Below are positions 31,501-40,570 of a stretch of DNA of 64,000 nt, one piece after another. The DNA lies in contig JASAND010028290.1 of the NCBI GenBank assembly GCA_030248195.1, positions 38,100 to 102,099 of the forward strand, written 5' to 3'. The stretch is from Trissonchulus latispiculum (Eukaryota; Nematoda; Enoplea; Enoplida; Ironidae). Under the pieces are notes generated by a model. The model saw only the letters and a list, made by a program, of their open reading frames with translations, made no database searches and was not told the DNA's origin. The translations under genes and the position numbers were made by a program. Position 1 is the stretch's first letter, and each line of letters starts with the position of its first letter.

Positions 31501-34500
31501 CCGGTGCCACTGTCGCAAGAGGTTCGACCCCTCTACGCAGTGCACAATGTAGGGTATAACTCTAGGGAACGCGGGGTCACAGCCCTCGCTCCCATGCCTG
31601 ATTACGCACAGCGACTGGATACGGGGGAAATTCGCGAGATAGACGTTTCGGAATGTAAAACGGCACCAGGACTCTGGTTTTGCCCTCCGAACGCTATCGT
31701 AACCAGCCTAAAGGCTAGGTGTTTGCAAATTCTGATCTCCTTTTCTGACGATACACTTAAAAAGGAATATGCCAGTTGTTCCGAGTATGTCCAGGTTAAA
31801 GTTTTGGATAACTCTACCGTATACCGCACTACGCCCGCTGGCGTACTAATTCGTACGAACTATACAGAGGTCATCGTAGCTAGATCACCCGCCTTAAACC
31901 ACGTGGCTGAAGGGGAACGGGTTGCAGTCCCCAGCACTGGTACGCTCTGGTTTGAGCATGGCCGGTATTTGCATTTGATCATTGGAAACACCATTCTCAC
32001 TAGCACTCTAGGTATAGCACGAACTACTGTTACCACAGCCGAACTTAAGGAAATGGTTGTCCCGGCCCCGTTGGGCCGGATCCCTTTACATTTTACCGAA
32101 CTATCAACCGCCGAGTACGAAAATGAGCAAGCCCGAAACTTAATTCATAACCAAATGCGAAAGTACGTTCATCTACCTTTAATTCCGCTGCAGTTAAACC
32201 ATGGCCTTACAGTTGTTATCATTATCATCCTGATAGGGTGCGTGATCGTGTGGTGGGTCACGCCTTGCGGACGAAAGTGTAGGGATAGAATTCGCCGACG
32301 ACCCAAACGGGGTTCACCTCCGTCTAGGCCGAAGATTTCAGCCCCCGTCGATGTTCGTAGAGCGAGCGAAGCAGTCTTTAGCGACGATGAGGAGCCCACC
32401 GTAGAGTTAGGATCCGTCTCGCCAGAAATGGAGACAATACCTTTGCGATCCAAGGAACCGCTGGTTAACGAGCACTTAGATAGGATTCGTAAGGCCGCCG
32501 CTAACCGCTGCCAGATCTCACCTGCCTATAGACCTCTGATGAGGGACACATCAATAGCCTCCTCCATGTCTGATTATAGTGCTGAGTTGGACGCTAGTGC
32601 CCAGCTGTTGACTGATGACAGTCAGGATAGTAGGACCTCGCCCTTGATCGACCTCCATCATGGAAATAGAAAGGGTTCAGACTGCCGGATTGTTCGATTC
32701 TCACGCCAGGATACTAGGGAAAACACAGATTCGGAGGAAGACCGGATTAAGGGCCGGGCCAGCGCAGAACAGTCCGATATGGCCACTAGTCCCATCAAGA
32801 GAGCTAGCAAAGGGCCCCAGGTGGACCTAGATCCTCGGGGAGGCAGCACTCCAGCCAGAGCCTCTTCACGTAACTTCCGCAGGCCAGTGAATGCACATTC
32901 CGTCTTGATGGTCAGGACGATACCCCTCTTTATCAGCCTTATGATTTTGGGACAACCGGTACAAGCCCTCTTTGACACCGGCGCTTTAGTCTCTGTTATA
33001 TCTGGGGGGTTGGCCGAGCGATTAGGGTTACCTTTAGAGCCCCTAGAACCGACCAGATACATTCGTACTGCCAATGGAAGTAGGTGTGAAATTAAGGGTA
33101 GCGTCATAGTGCCCGTGTTCTTTAAAGGAGCCGAGCGGCAGATCCCTAGTCGACGGTGGAGGTTTGTGGTAGTGGATCAGCTGACCGTTGACTGTGTGAT
33201 GGGTTCGGACTACATGATCACTTACCCTGGCGAGATCTCCCTTGATCTAGGACAACACACCGTTACCTGGCCCTCCACTCGAGGTCATCGGGTTACCATA
33301 CCATTCCAGGTCCCCACGACGAATCCTCGACTTGATTTGCATCTCATAGGCATAGCCAATCAGAGTAGGTCAGTTAGGAATAAGGAAGAAGCCGCCCTTA
33401 CCGTTCCTCACCGACCACTGCCTATGATATTGGTAAATGTCAGTGAGCAACCTGTTCAGGCCTTGGTGGATACAGGGGCAAACCTCAGTTTGATGAGTGA
33501 AGGACTGGTGCGATCTTTGAAGTTGCCCATTAGGCCATTGGACAAGGCTCCCCGCGCAGAAGGGGTAAACGGGCAAGCTCTTAAATTTAAAGGGGCAGTA
33601 CGGGTACCTGTAGGGTTTTACGACACGCCGGGAATCAGCATAATGCATACCTTCTTGGTCCCTAAGGGACTAGCAGAGGATTGTTTGATTGGCACCGATT
33701 TTATTCTCGAACATGGCGGGGAATTCAGCCTAAATTTTCAAAAAGGGGAATTAAGCCTTAATAAGCCGAGTCACCCGCCCATGCAAGCTAAACTTATCCA
33801 GCATGCGCCTTTGACTGAGACCGCGTTTCGAGTATCTGCTATGCGAAAAGTTACCGTGCCCGCCTATGCAGAAGTCGCCGTTCCGGGGCTAGTCGAGAGC
33901 TTACAACCACTCAATTATGAGGGACTTTTTGAGCCGGATACGCAAAAATTTGAGAACTCACACTCTACTTTTCAGGTTCTACCAGCAATGGTGAACTTAG
34001 AACAGCAGTATATTCCCGTCATTATGAGAAACGAGACCGGAACCGACCTCGTCGTCCACGAGAATACCACACTCGGGAATGTCGTTCCCCAGCGGGAACT
34101 AAGGAGGGGCAAAAGCGCAACTCATTTCTCGAAAATTCGCAACGCCGAGGGTAAAGTTATTAAGTTGGGAAGTTACTTTCGAGGTCGGGGACCCGTTGCC
34201 ACCGGAAACTGCTCGCACCAAGTTAAGGCCTGCAGAGGCATAAAACCGTGCTTGCTCTCTGACTTACCCCCTCCTATGAGAAAGATCTCGTTTGATGAGA
34301 CGAAACTGTCTGAGTATGAGCGTGGCCAATTTTTGGGCATGTTAAACGAAAATTTGAACTGTTTTTCGCAACATCCATTCGATATCGGCAAATGTACTAT
34401 TTTCCAAGCGCACATCAACACGGGGGAAGCTAAGCCTATCTATGCAACCCCCTACCGGCTTCCGGTACACCTGAGACAGCCTCTGCTTGAAGAGTTAACT

Positions 34501-37500
34501 GAGATGTTGAAGTACGGGCTTATACGACCCTCTACGAGCCCTTGGAGCTCGCCTATGATTTATGTACCCAAGCCTGGGGGCAAACTTCGACTGTGCGTAG
34601 ACTTTCGAAAGATCAATAAAATTAGTGACCCCGACGTTTACCCCATACCGCGAATTGATGATATCATGACCTCCCTGAAAGGCGCAAAGTTTTTCTCCAC
34701 TATCGATCTTAGTAAGGGGTTCAACCAAATTGAATTAGACGAGGAATCTAAAGCAAAAGCGAGCTTTAACACTTTCCACGGTCAGTTTGAATATAACGTT
34801 TTGCCCTTTGGGCTCAAGTGCGCACCGGGTAATTTCCAACGGTGTATGGAACGAATTTTGGGGGACTTGCAGTGGAAAAAGTGTATCATCTACATTGACG
34901 ACATTCTGATATTTTCAAAAACATTCGATGAGCATCTTGAAATTATGCAGGAAGTTTTCGATCGCTTACGAGCCGCCGACCTGAAAATGAACCCTGAGAA
35001 GTGTCACTTTCTTAAGGAGTCCGTCACCTACTTGGGTCATATCATTTCCGAAAATGGGGTAGAACCGCTAAAGGAGCGTATACAGGCCATACATGACTTG
35101 GCCGTGCCCAAGCAAATCAAGGACGTAGAAAGTTTCCTTGGCATGTGCGCATATTACGCGAAATTTATCAAAGGGTTCGCTCACTTGGCCGCCCCGCTTT
35201 ACTCGTTGAAAAAGAAGGGAGTTAGATTTGTCTGGAATAACACACACCAGCAAGCTTTCGATCTACTGAAGAAAAGTTTAGTTGAAGCCCCGGTACTCGC
35301 CCATCCAGATCTAGCCAAAGGTTTTGTCCTACATACGGACGCCTCCGATCTCGGGTTAGGAGCTGTTTTGTCACAGGAACAAGATGACGGCAAGTATCAC
35401 CCTGTGGCCTACGCTGCCCGCTCTTTGAAAAAATACGAGCGAAATTACTCCACACACGACAAGGAATGTTTAGCTATGAAATTTGGGATCGAGCACTTTC
35501 GGCACTATCTCTACGGGGGACCGCCGTTCACGTTATTCACCGACCATTCGGCTCTTCGGTGGCTTATGAAGCACCCACCGCGAAATTCTCGACTTGCCCG
35601 CTGGCAAATGACCTTTTCTGAGTATGATTTTGAAATTAAACACCGGAACAACCCGCAGCTGAGAAACGCAGATGGGTTATCAAGGAATCCCTTGTTTGCT
35701 GACGTTGCTAAAGGGTATCAAGGGGACGAGGGGGAAAACGACCGTAAGGGAGTTGCTCTCCATCAGGAGGAGAGTGAGGAATTTGTAGCACACATAAACT
35801 CTGTGGTTGCTAAGCGCGAGCGAGGGCCCACCCGTGACACCATCACTCCGAAAATCTCTAAGAGTCGAGCACAGAAAAGTACCGCCGCGGTGAGAACCAA
35901 AGTCTCCAAAATTTCACAGGCTTCCGATTCCAGCGATTCAGAGCAAAGTGTACCCACCCCGCAGAAGCAACCGCGTCTACCGCCGAGGGGAGATCCGACT
36001 AAGACGGATAGTGAACCAGAGGCCCTCTCAGGAGATTCGGTACCACTAGCTGGTCCAAGTCGTGAACTCGACACCGAATCTGAACGGGAGGAAAGAGTGA
36101 GACCCGAATTCGTCTCGGCCGAAACCGGTCGACCGCAGCGAAAAAGTATTACGTCTGCTCATTTCGGCGAAGTTTTCGAACGAGCTGTCCGTGATAGCTC
36201 TAACGTTTCGCTGAATCCAAAGTCATGGAACAGGTTGCAAGACCTGCAGCAGGAGGATCTGTTACTGGGGGAAGTGATCAAGTATAAGCAGACCCATGAG
36301 TTGCCCAGTAATTTTAACCGAGCCGTGCGCATTGCTGCTCTGGCCGAAAATTGTGATCTCCGGGAGGGTGTACTGGTCCATCTTGAGAGAGTTAGGAATA
36401 CTACTTTGGAAGTTTTGGCCGTGCCTGAAGCGTTACGCGAAGAGGCATTAGCCGCATGTCACGATAGCCGCTACGCCGCTCATGGGGGACAGAATAAAAC
36501 CTTCTATAGGCTTTCGGAGCATTTTTGGTGGCCCGGCATGCGTACAGACGTGAAGCATTGGATACAGTCTTGTCCGCGCTGTCAGAAGCGAAAAGGACCA
36601 CCGCGCAACCCGCGAGCTCTACTGCGACACCCCCCGCCAGCACTCGAACCGTTCGAAAGAGTACACTGCGACTTGATGGACATTTCTAAAGCCTCTAAAA
36701 GTGGTATGAAGCACGTCCTCAGTTTTATTGACGCATTTTCCAAGTATGTCATAGCGATTCCCATTAAAAATAAGAAGGCCTACACTGTAGCCCAAACTTT
36801 TCTGGAATTCGTCATCTTGCAGTACGGCTCACCAAAAAGTTTGATTTCGGATCAAGGAAAGGAATTCGTAGCCGACCTCAATAAGGAAATTTGCTCCCTA
36901 GTTCAGACGCGCAAACTTGAAACCACACGATATCACCCAGCCGCGAATGGGCAAATTGAACGTTGGCATCGCACCTTACTGGACATGCTTGCCACCGTTT
37001 CGGAAAATCATCTTGAGTGGGATAACATGGTTCCTTTCTGTCAATTTGCGTATAACACTTCCATTAATGCTACCACTGGGGAAACCCCACATTACTTGTT
37101 GCACGCCTGGGATCCTGTCCTCCCCAGCGCAACCAACGTGGCGATTCCCACGGACCGCAAGTATTCCGGATTCGATTACGTACGAGAGGCTACAGAAGCC
37201 ATACAACTGGCCTGGTCTCTAGCCCGCGAGAAAGCTGCTGCTGCCAGAAGCGTGCAGGACGAGCAGTACAATAAGCGAGCCGTAGAGCCTAATTATCAAA
37301 TTGGGGATCTGGTCATGATTAAGGCCTCCAACGTAGCTAAGCGGGATCAGGTTTACAAACTCTTAGACAAACATATTGGGCCGTACCGAATTGAGAAAAT
37401 TTTTGGGTGCGTGGCTACAGTCTACCCGGCCGGCAATCGTCGGGCCAAGCGCCTCAATGTGCAATTTAACAACATGAAACCGTGCGTGGAACCTCGTGTC

Positions 37501-37872
37501 ATTACCGCGCCAATTCATGAGCACGATGAGGACAAAGTCTCTTCTGAACACTCGGAACCAGAGGTTCCAATGCGAGCTCTACCTCCACCTCCACGGTCGG
37601 AGGATAAGAAACCTGTCGAGGCAAAAAAGGATACCGCCGAAGTGCCAAAGTCGTTACCGCCGGTGGCACCTACCGCTCGAAGGCGTAGTCTGCGACAAGC
37701 TGCCGCAGAATATAAGAATAAGCCGACTGAGGGAAGAGTAACCCCGGAACCTCCCTTCGCCCGCAAACCGTTGTCGCCAAAACAGCCGAAGGGAAAGGGA
37801 CCTGTTCTCAGAACTGGTGATTCTAGTTCCGAGACTGAGGCTAGCGACGCCCCCCCAATATCTGTCAGATGA
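28591..37872 (+). CDS. Gag-Env-protease-protease-RT-RNase H-integrase polyprotein (element 2)
   Basis: One uninterrupted frame of 3093 codons from an ATG. Order: Gag helical core (about 40-240), coiled coil, zinc knuckle C283-C296, Arg/Asn/Gly-rich RNA-binding stretch, and a hydrophobic signal-like region at about 600-645. A Cys-rich glycoprotein follows, with a furin-type site RQKR ending at 793 and a hydrophobic Gly/Ala-rich fusion-peptide-like segment. Its transmembrane helix is at about 1205-1225, then a basic tail. Two retropepsin domains come next (DTG at 1462-1464 and 1627-1629), then reverse transcriptase (YIDD 2101-2104), RNase H (D2250), integrase with zinc module and D,D,E core (first D2694), a GPY-type domain (HIGPYRI) and a Pro-rich tail. 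The glycoprotein resembles the baculovirus-F/errantivirus class in its site and fusion-peptide arrangement. Env between Gag and Pol in the same frame is highly unusual. The frame has no break despite diverged LTRs. Confidence 0.92.
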   Translation: MSDTEEPEVPENANSESESTKSESAENQALSKLTETLTEFHSAIRAQGVAAAYSSVPVYHAHPSESFDEHVEHYERFCQVMSFDEGQTILTFSSSLRGRALELFRSVPKACRGTWAELVAAAKKVMTPPHTALHASSLMFQVKQEKGETVTDYLMRLNRYARLSFKEADGFSDQQLELLKLRLFLFGLRNDLKVRVPPGCKTLERAVEKALQAEGEYPGEAYPSFLEPNFMSEKNAPAAIAEAERAMKDLKIRFEKLEAETAKKLNSTGRSDRSRELPPGTTCFNCNKPGHVRRECRQPGGGAYRGGNQNSDRNFNRNSGGNRDSRNSGGNGNYSQRNGDNRNFSNRNNTENWRDNRGNYSERREGARPSNYRANQDSWGERREQRRDWDRRDPRDRMPPEMKREYGPKFAVTRSKLQRGDQNWEGTRRHSRRSGNSDSSGSDRHSDRSHENRQNRSRPNSESDYSDHYSVRSVRHASRNCMMHAKRCLVSPHFEHRVMMCKQPMVCTCPGTTYKMRNGSSERSLSLSSVTSTEEELFIPVSAQQARRQEEVRLKRAMDSNVQKTFVSNTAIQCEIRTDELIERVNERDECSPEREIRNALTVLFLPFLSVYVGLGAIRKLGVPLFWMIMTFFVASAHAQTASDMSSSHFLADEIAKIGTVVLPRWGAVLSPAGIGVISQKTEYLALIVQLAVPPITPNWKPPEWANEEDCIDLTTGKSKADQYCVRMINQSCPQHNFLDKEIEQIKAEYRKLYSGVLNTHFYSKLLASLCRSTPGVCSSYPMTSEAPKRQKRFIEFLLAGALGIGGIANSLANTYHMGKLDGKVQAVEQGFHTLREEQLKITDSVKKIIHANEEIYAFLHHTVQDLTTLIIRARCSNFSYMRQIYMQLLAHIFTSSLRDGLNSVMHAGLRSEVTPSLVNLQTLKEIIRNHPTLRNSLLSQEPSLIYQFGKVYPIKIDFETLRFGFMLEIPVPLSQEVRPLYAVHNVGYNSRERGVTALAPMPDYAQRLDTGEIREIDVSECKTAPGLWFCPPNAIVTSLKARCLQILISFSDDTLKKEYASCSEYVQVKVLDNSTVYRTTPAGVLIRTNYTEVIVARSPALNHVAEGERVAVPSTGTLWFEHGRYLHLIIGNTILTSTLGIARTTVTTAELKEMVVPAPLGRIPLHFTELSTAEYENEQARNLIHNQMRKYVHLPLIPLQLNHGLTVVIIIILIGCVIVWWVTPCGRKCRDRIRRRPKRGSPPSRPKISAPVDVRRASEAVFSDDEEPTVELGSVSPEMETIPLRSKEPLVNEHLDRIRKAAANRCQISPAYRPLMRDTSIASSMSDYSAELDASAQLLTDDSQDSRTSPLIDLHHGNRKGSDCRIVRFSRQDTRENTDSEEDRIKGRASAEQSDMATSPIKRASKGPQVDLDPRGGSTPARASSRNFRRPVNAHSVLMVRTIPLFISLMILGQPVQALFDTGALVSVISGGLAERLGLPLEPLEPTRYIRTANGSRCEIKGSVIVPVFFKGAERQIPSRRWRFVVVDQLTVDCVMGSDYMITYPGEISLDLGQHTVTWPSTRGHRVTIPFQVPTTNPRLDLHLIGIANQSRSVRNKEEAALTVPHRPLPMILVNVSEQPVQALVDTGANLSLMSEGLVRSLKLPIRPLDKAPRAEGVNGQALKFKGAVRVPVGFYDTPGISIMHTFLVPKGLAEDCLIGTDFILEHGGEFSLNFQKGELSLNKPSHPPMQAKLIQHAPLTETAFRVSAMRKVTVPAYAEVAVPGLVESLQPLNYEGLFEPDTQKFENSHSTFQVLPAMVNLEQQYIPVIMRNETGTDLVVHENTTLGNVVPQRELRRGKSATHFSKIRNAEGKVIKLGSYFRGRGPVATGNCSHQVKACRGIKPCLLSDLPPPMRKISFDETKLSEYERGQFLGMLNENLNCFSQHPFDIGKCTIFQAHINTGEAKPIYATPYRLPVHLRQPLLEELTEMLKYGLIRPSTSPWSSPMIYVPKPGGKLRLCVDFRKINKISDPDVYPIPRIDDIMTSLKGAKFFSTIDLSKGFNQIELDEESKAKASFNTFHGQFEYNVLPFGLKCAPGNFQRCMERILGDLQWKKCIIYIDDILIFSKTFDEHLEIMQEVFDRLRAADLKMNPEKCHFLKESVTYLGHIISENGVEPLKERIQAIHDLAVPKQIKDVESFLGMCAYYAKFIKGFAHLAAPLYSLKKKGVRFVWNNTHQQAFDLLKKSLVEAPVLAHPDLAKGFVLHTDASDLGLGAVLSQEQDDGKYHPVAYAARSLKKYERNYSTHDKECLAMKFGIEHFRHYLYGGPPFTLFTDHSALRWLMKHPPRNSRLARWQMTFSEYDFEIKHRNNPQLRNADGLSRNPLFADVAKGYQGDEGENDRKGVALHQEESEEFVAHINSVVAKRERGPTRDTITPKISKSRAQKSTAAVRTKVSKISQASDSSDSEQSVPTPQKQPRLPPRGDPTKTDSEPEALSGDSVPLAGPSRELDTESEREERVRPEFVSAETGRPQRKSITSAHFGEVFERAVRDSSNVSLNPKSWNRLQDLQQEDLLLGEVIKYKQTHELPSNFNRAVRIAALAENCDLREGVLVHLERVRNTTLEVLAVPEALREEALAACHDSRYAAHGGQNKTFYRLSEHFWWPGMRTDVKHWIQSCPRCQKRKGPPRNPRALLRHPPPALEPFERVHCDLMDISKASKSGMKHVLSFIDAFSKYVIAIPIKNKKAYTVAQTFLEFVILQYGSPKSLISDQGKEFVADLNKEICSLVQTRKLETTRYHPAANGQIERWHRTLLDMLATVSENHLEWDNMVPFCQFAYNTSINATTGETPHYLLHAWDPVLPSATNVAIPTDRKYSGFDYVREATEAIQLAWSLAREKAAAARSVQDEQYNKRAVEPNYQIGDLVMIKASNVAKRDQVYKLLDKHIGPYRIEKIFGCVATVYPAGNRRAKRLNVQFNNMKPCVEPRVITAPIHEHDEDKVSSEHSEPEVPMRALPPPPRSEDKKPVEAKKDTAEVPKSLPPVAPTARRRSLRQAAAEYKNKPTEGRVTPEPPFARKPLSPKQPKGKGPVLRTGDSSSETEASDAPPISVR

Positions 37873-38674
37873 GCCACTATCGCCCGAAAAGGACCTGCTC
37901 TACTACAATAGGAGAAAGTTCTTCAACCCCATTGATGATAGGTGGCAACAGAGAATTGCCGCTCTCCGTGGATTTAGGGTTCGACACAAACTGCCTGTGC
38001 TCATGCAGCATATGCCTCTTTATGAGCCTTACGAAGTATTGGACGTTTTAGGAGATGGCAATTGCTATTATCGCGCTCTTTCACTTGCCCTGACAGGGTT
38101 AGAGGATTCTTGGTCCGATATCAGAAATGAACTTTATGAATTTTTAGCAACTTACGAGCACCGAAAACGTTTCCAAAACATGTTTCCTCAAATGGCAGAG
38201 GTGAAGAAAAGAGTGAAAAAGACCGCCGAATTTGCTACTGACGATGAGTTGTTTTTGGCCGCGGCCTGGTTACAGACTCCCATTATGTCTTATTCAAAAT
38301 TCGGCCCAGAATGGGCTTGGCAACTTTTCACACCTGAGGCATTACTAGGCAAAGATATTGAATATGAGCGATGTATCCTTTACCTGTATAACGTCAATAG
38401 CGACCACTTCATGGTTGTCCTGTCGGTAAGGGAGCCAAATCATGGCAAATGGCCTACCGGTAAACCGCCAAAAGTACTGTATCGAGAACTCACCAGTGAT
38501 TCAAACCAATCCTCACCTGACGTTGAGAATAAACCCACTCGGTCCGCGAAGGACCCTGATGTGCGTAAGATCTTCTCCACGAGTCCACTTTTTTCAGGAC
38601 CCTCGCCGTTATTTCGGAACCCGTTTCGCACATCACAACGCCTAACGCGTTCCGCAAGTCCCTCCAGGGACTAA
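37817..38674 (+). CDS. OTU-family cysteine protease (deubiquitinase-like), element 2
   Basis: 285 codons overlapping the end of the polyprotein frame by 56 bases, in the +1 frame. There is no ATG in the overlap; the first is far inside (38002), just before the catalytic domain. So it is either translated from that ATG or made as an extension of Pol. A run of seven C at 37850-37857 lies in the overlap, where a frame change could join them. Motifs are typical of OTU: LGDGNCYYRALSLALTG with D80 and C83, a WSDIRNELYEFL helix, and the late block NSDHFMVVL with H197. OTU enzymes cleave ubiquitin or related modifiers. In a retroelement this could process the polyprotein or counter host ubiquitin signalling; both are inference. 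The Ser/Pro-rich tail has no domain. Confidence 0.85.
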   Translation: MILVPRLRLATPPQYLSDEPLSPEKDLLYYNRRKFFNPIDDRWQQRIAALRGFRVRHKLPVLMQHMPLYEPYEVLDVLGDGNCYYRALSLALTGLEDSWSDIRNELYEFLATYEHRKRFQNMFPQMAEVKKRVKKTAEFATDDELFLAAAWLQTPIMSYSKFGPEWAWQLFTPEALLGKDIEYERCILYLYNVNSDHFMVVLSVREPNHGKWPTGKPPKVLYRELTSDSNQSSPDVENKPTRSAKDPDVRKIFSTSPLFSGPSPLFRNPFRTSQRLTRSASPSRD

Positions 38675-39717
38675 CCGCCGTCTGAGGAATAATCTTGGAC
38701 GTTAAACAAATTTGTGATTTGTAAAATAGTTAAACTTGTAAAGTTTTGTAAAAAAGAGTATTTAAAATCGAGCTTTGTAAAGATGATAATTTTCCAGAAT
38801 TCTGTGCCTTGCACGATAAAATTGTATAGCCTTTGAACTGTTATAAACTTGTTGGGTCTGAGTATCTCTCTGTGGCGAATGTTCTATTTGTATTTGTATG
38901 TATGTTAGAGGTCTCGGTTGTAACATCTATGCCGATGATCTGAACTGTTGTTGTGAACTGAAACTGCTCCATGATGGGCATTGTACCTCGGTAGTTTACA
39001 TCTACACCGCAGGTTATGAAGTGATTTATGTGAGTGCCAACCGCTCCATGTTGGGCACAGTACCTCGGGTTCACCATCTTCCCGACGGTATAGGCACGCA
39101 TTCGCAGAGATACCTAGGTCTCGGGCATTACGCCCATTAGAAGCGCTCGGGTAGCAGCTACCGATTGTGGCTTCAGAAACAAACGCTGCTAAAACATACC
39201 AAAAAATTGACACAAAATTACGTAGAAAATAATAAAAAATATGGATGTAATTGTTCTAACGATATAGTAACTGTATAGCTACGAATACTTAATGTAATAT
39301 TTTCTGTACAGAGAGTTTATATTGAAAAAGCATACAAACTTCCTAGAAAAAGTAACATTCGCTAAATAAAATCATAAAAAGCAATATAAACTTGAAAACC
39401 AAAAATAAAAGCAAACTATTTTCTTTTACTTATTCTGGTATGCAATGATTTGTAGATAATATATTTGTGCAATGTTATGCAATGATGTTAATTATATGTT
39501 ACTGCAATGCTTTACGTTATTTTTGTTTGCCTTGTTTACCTAGATATGATTGTTGTGTTTCTTGTCACCTAACCCAGTTTCTGTTGCATGCTCTCTAATC
39601 TTAGCTAGGACAATTGTGGGGAAATAAGCAGAAAATTTTGATAATGCGCGTTTACAATTCCAAATGGTTTCATACAGAAGTGTTCACATTTTTGCAGAGA
39701 AGTGAATCGAAAAGGCT
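38675..39717 (+). other. Non-coding spacer of element 2 with a 3' splice site
   Basis: About 1 kb of AT-rich DNA with only short non-protein-like frames. CACATTTTTGCAG ending at 39697 is a good splice acceptor 20 bases before the next ATG. Confidence 0.55.
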
Positions 39718-40344
39718 ATGGCACCAAAGTTGATTACAGTACACTCTGAAACTGCTGAAAAGTTGGAAGGAGAAAATGAGCTTGACCTACCTGTTGTGTT
39801 GCATTGCCCTATTGAAATGCGTGGTCCGTACCGTGATCCTAATTCCCTGCCGGATGGGTTGAAAATGTTGCCCGGCACCGTAGACATCTATACTGATCCC
39901 CGTATGTCGCATCTTTTTGAGGTTAATACGCGAGTCCATCTGAAAAGTCCTAATTTAGCCCAGATCTGTATTTTTCTTTGCGTTGAGTGTTGGTGGCGTA
40001 CTAGTTTAAACTTTTTCGGTGTCCCTATTACTGTTTTTCCGGTGCATGACGAAATTCGCTTGTCCCGTGATCCACACAAACTGCGTTTACGTCGTTTAAT
40101 TTCATCTTCTGGAGGTGGGATTTTCCGTTGCCCCAATATCCGTTGTCAGTCCCCTTATGTTGTTATTTTGCATGAGTCAGAAGGTTGGTCTTACACCAAC
40201 GGTTTGCAGTTCTTGTGTGAAGAAGCACGCATGTTGCTTGTCCATGTTCCCTTAGTTTTGCATGATCTTTTGCCTGCTGATGTTCTTGATTTTCGCATGC
40301 GCATGCCCGATGAGTTTCCTTTGTATCATCCTAACATTCTGTAA
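39718..40344 (+). CDS. Cys-rich accessory protein ORF-A of element 2 (unrecognised family)
   Basis: 208 codons from an ATG placed 21 bases after a splice-acceptor-like TTTTTGCAG. It is homologous to the next gene: both have CxxLCVxCxW, then FxVPxxxxPV, then CPNxxC followed by V(V/L)xLHE, then a hydrophobic helix and a terminal LLPADVLDF-like motif. The two Cys pairs suggest one zinc site. There is no signal peptide or transmembrane segment of note. I do not recognise the family. Tandem duplication with strong divergence suggests separate roles under selection. A role in RNA export, silencing suppression or assembly would be a guess. Confidence 0.7.
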   Translation: MAPKLITVHSETAEKLEGENELDLPVVLHCPIEMRGPYRDPNSLPDGLKMLPGTVDIYTDPRMSHLFEVNTRVHLKSPNLAQICIFLCVECWWRTSLNFFGVPITVFPVHDEIRLSRDPHKLRLRRLISSSGGGIFRCPNIRCQSPYVVILHESEGWSYTNGLQFLCEEARMLLVHVPLVLHDLLPADVLDFRMRMPDEFPLYHPNIL

Positions 40345-40570
40345 TCTTTGTTAACAATACATACAATAACTTTTGTAGGGTTAGTACTTGTCCAAATAAC
40401 TACCTTATTGCCTCTCATTCCCAAGTTCTCAGTTTAGATCCCTAGGTAGTGATAACAGTAACGCAAACCTTAATCTCCTAGTCCAGAGTAGTCCTAATCT
40501 GTCTATTTTACGAGTTCCTATTCACGAAAGTAAGCTCACCCTATACCTTTATCCTTTTTGTTACAGTATC

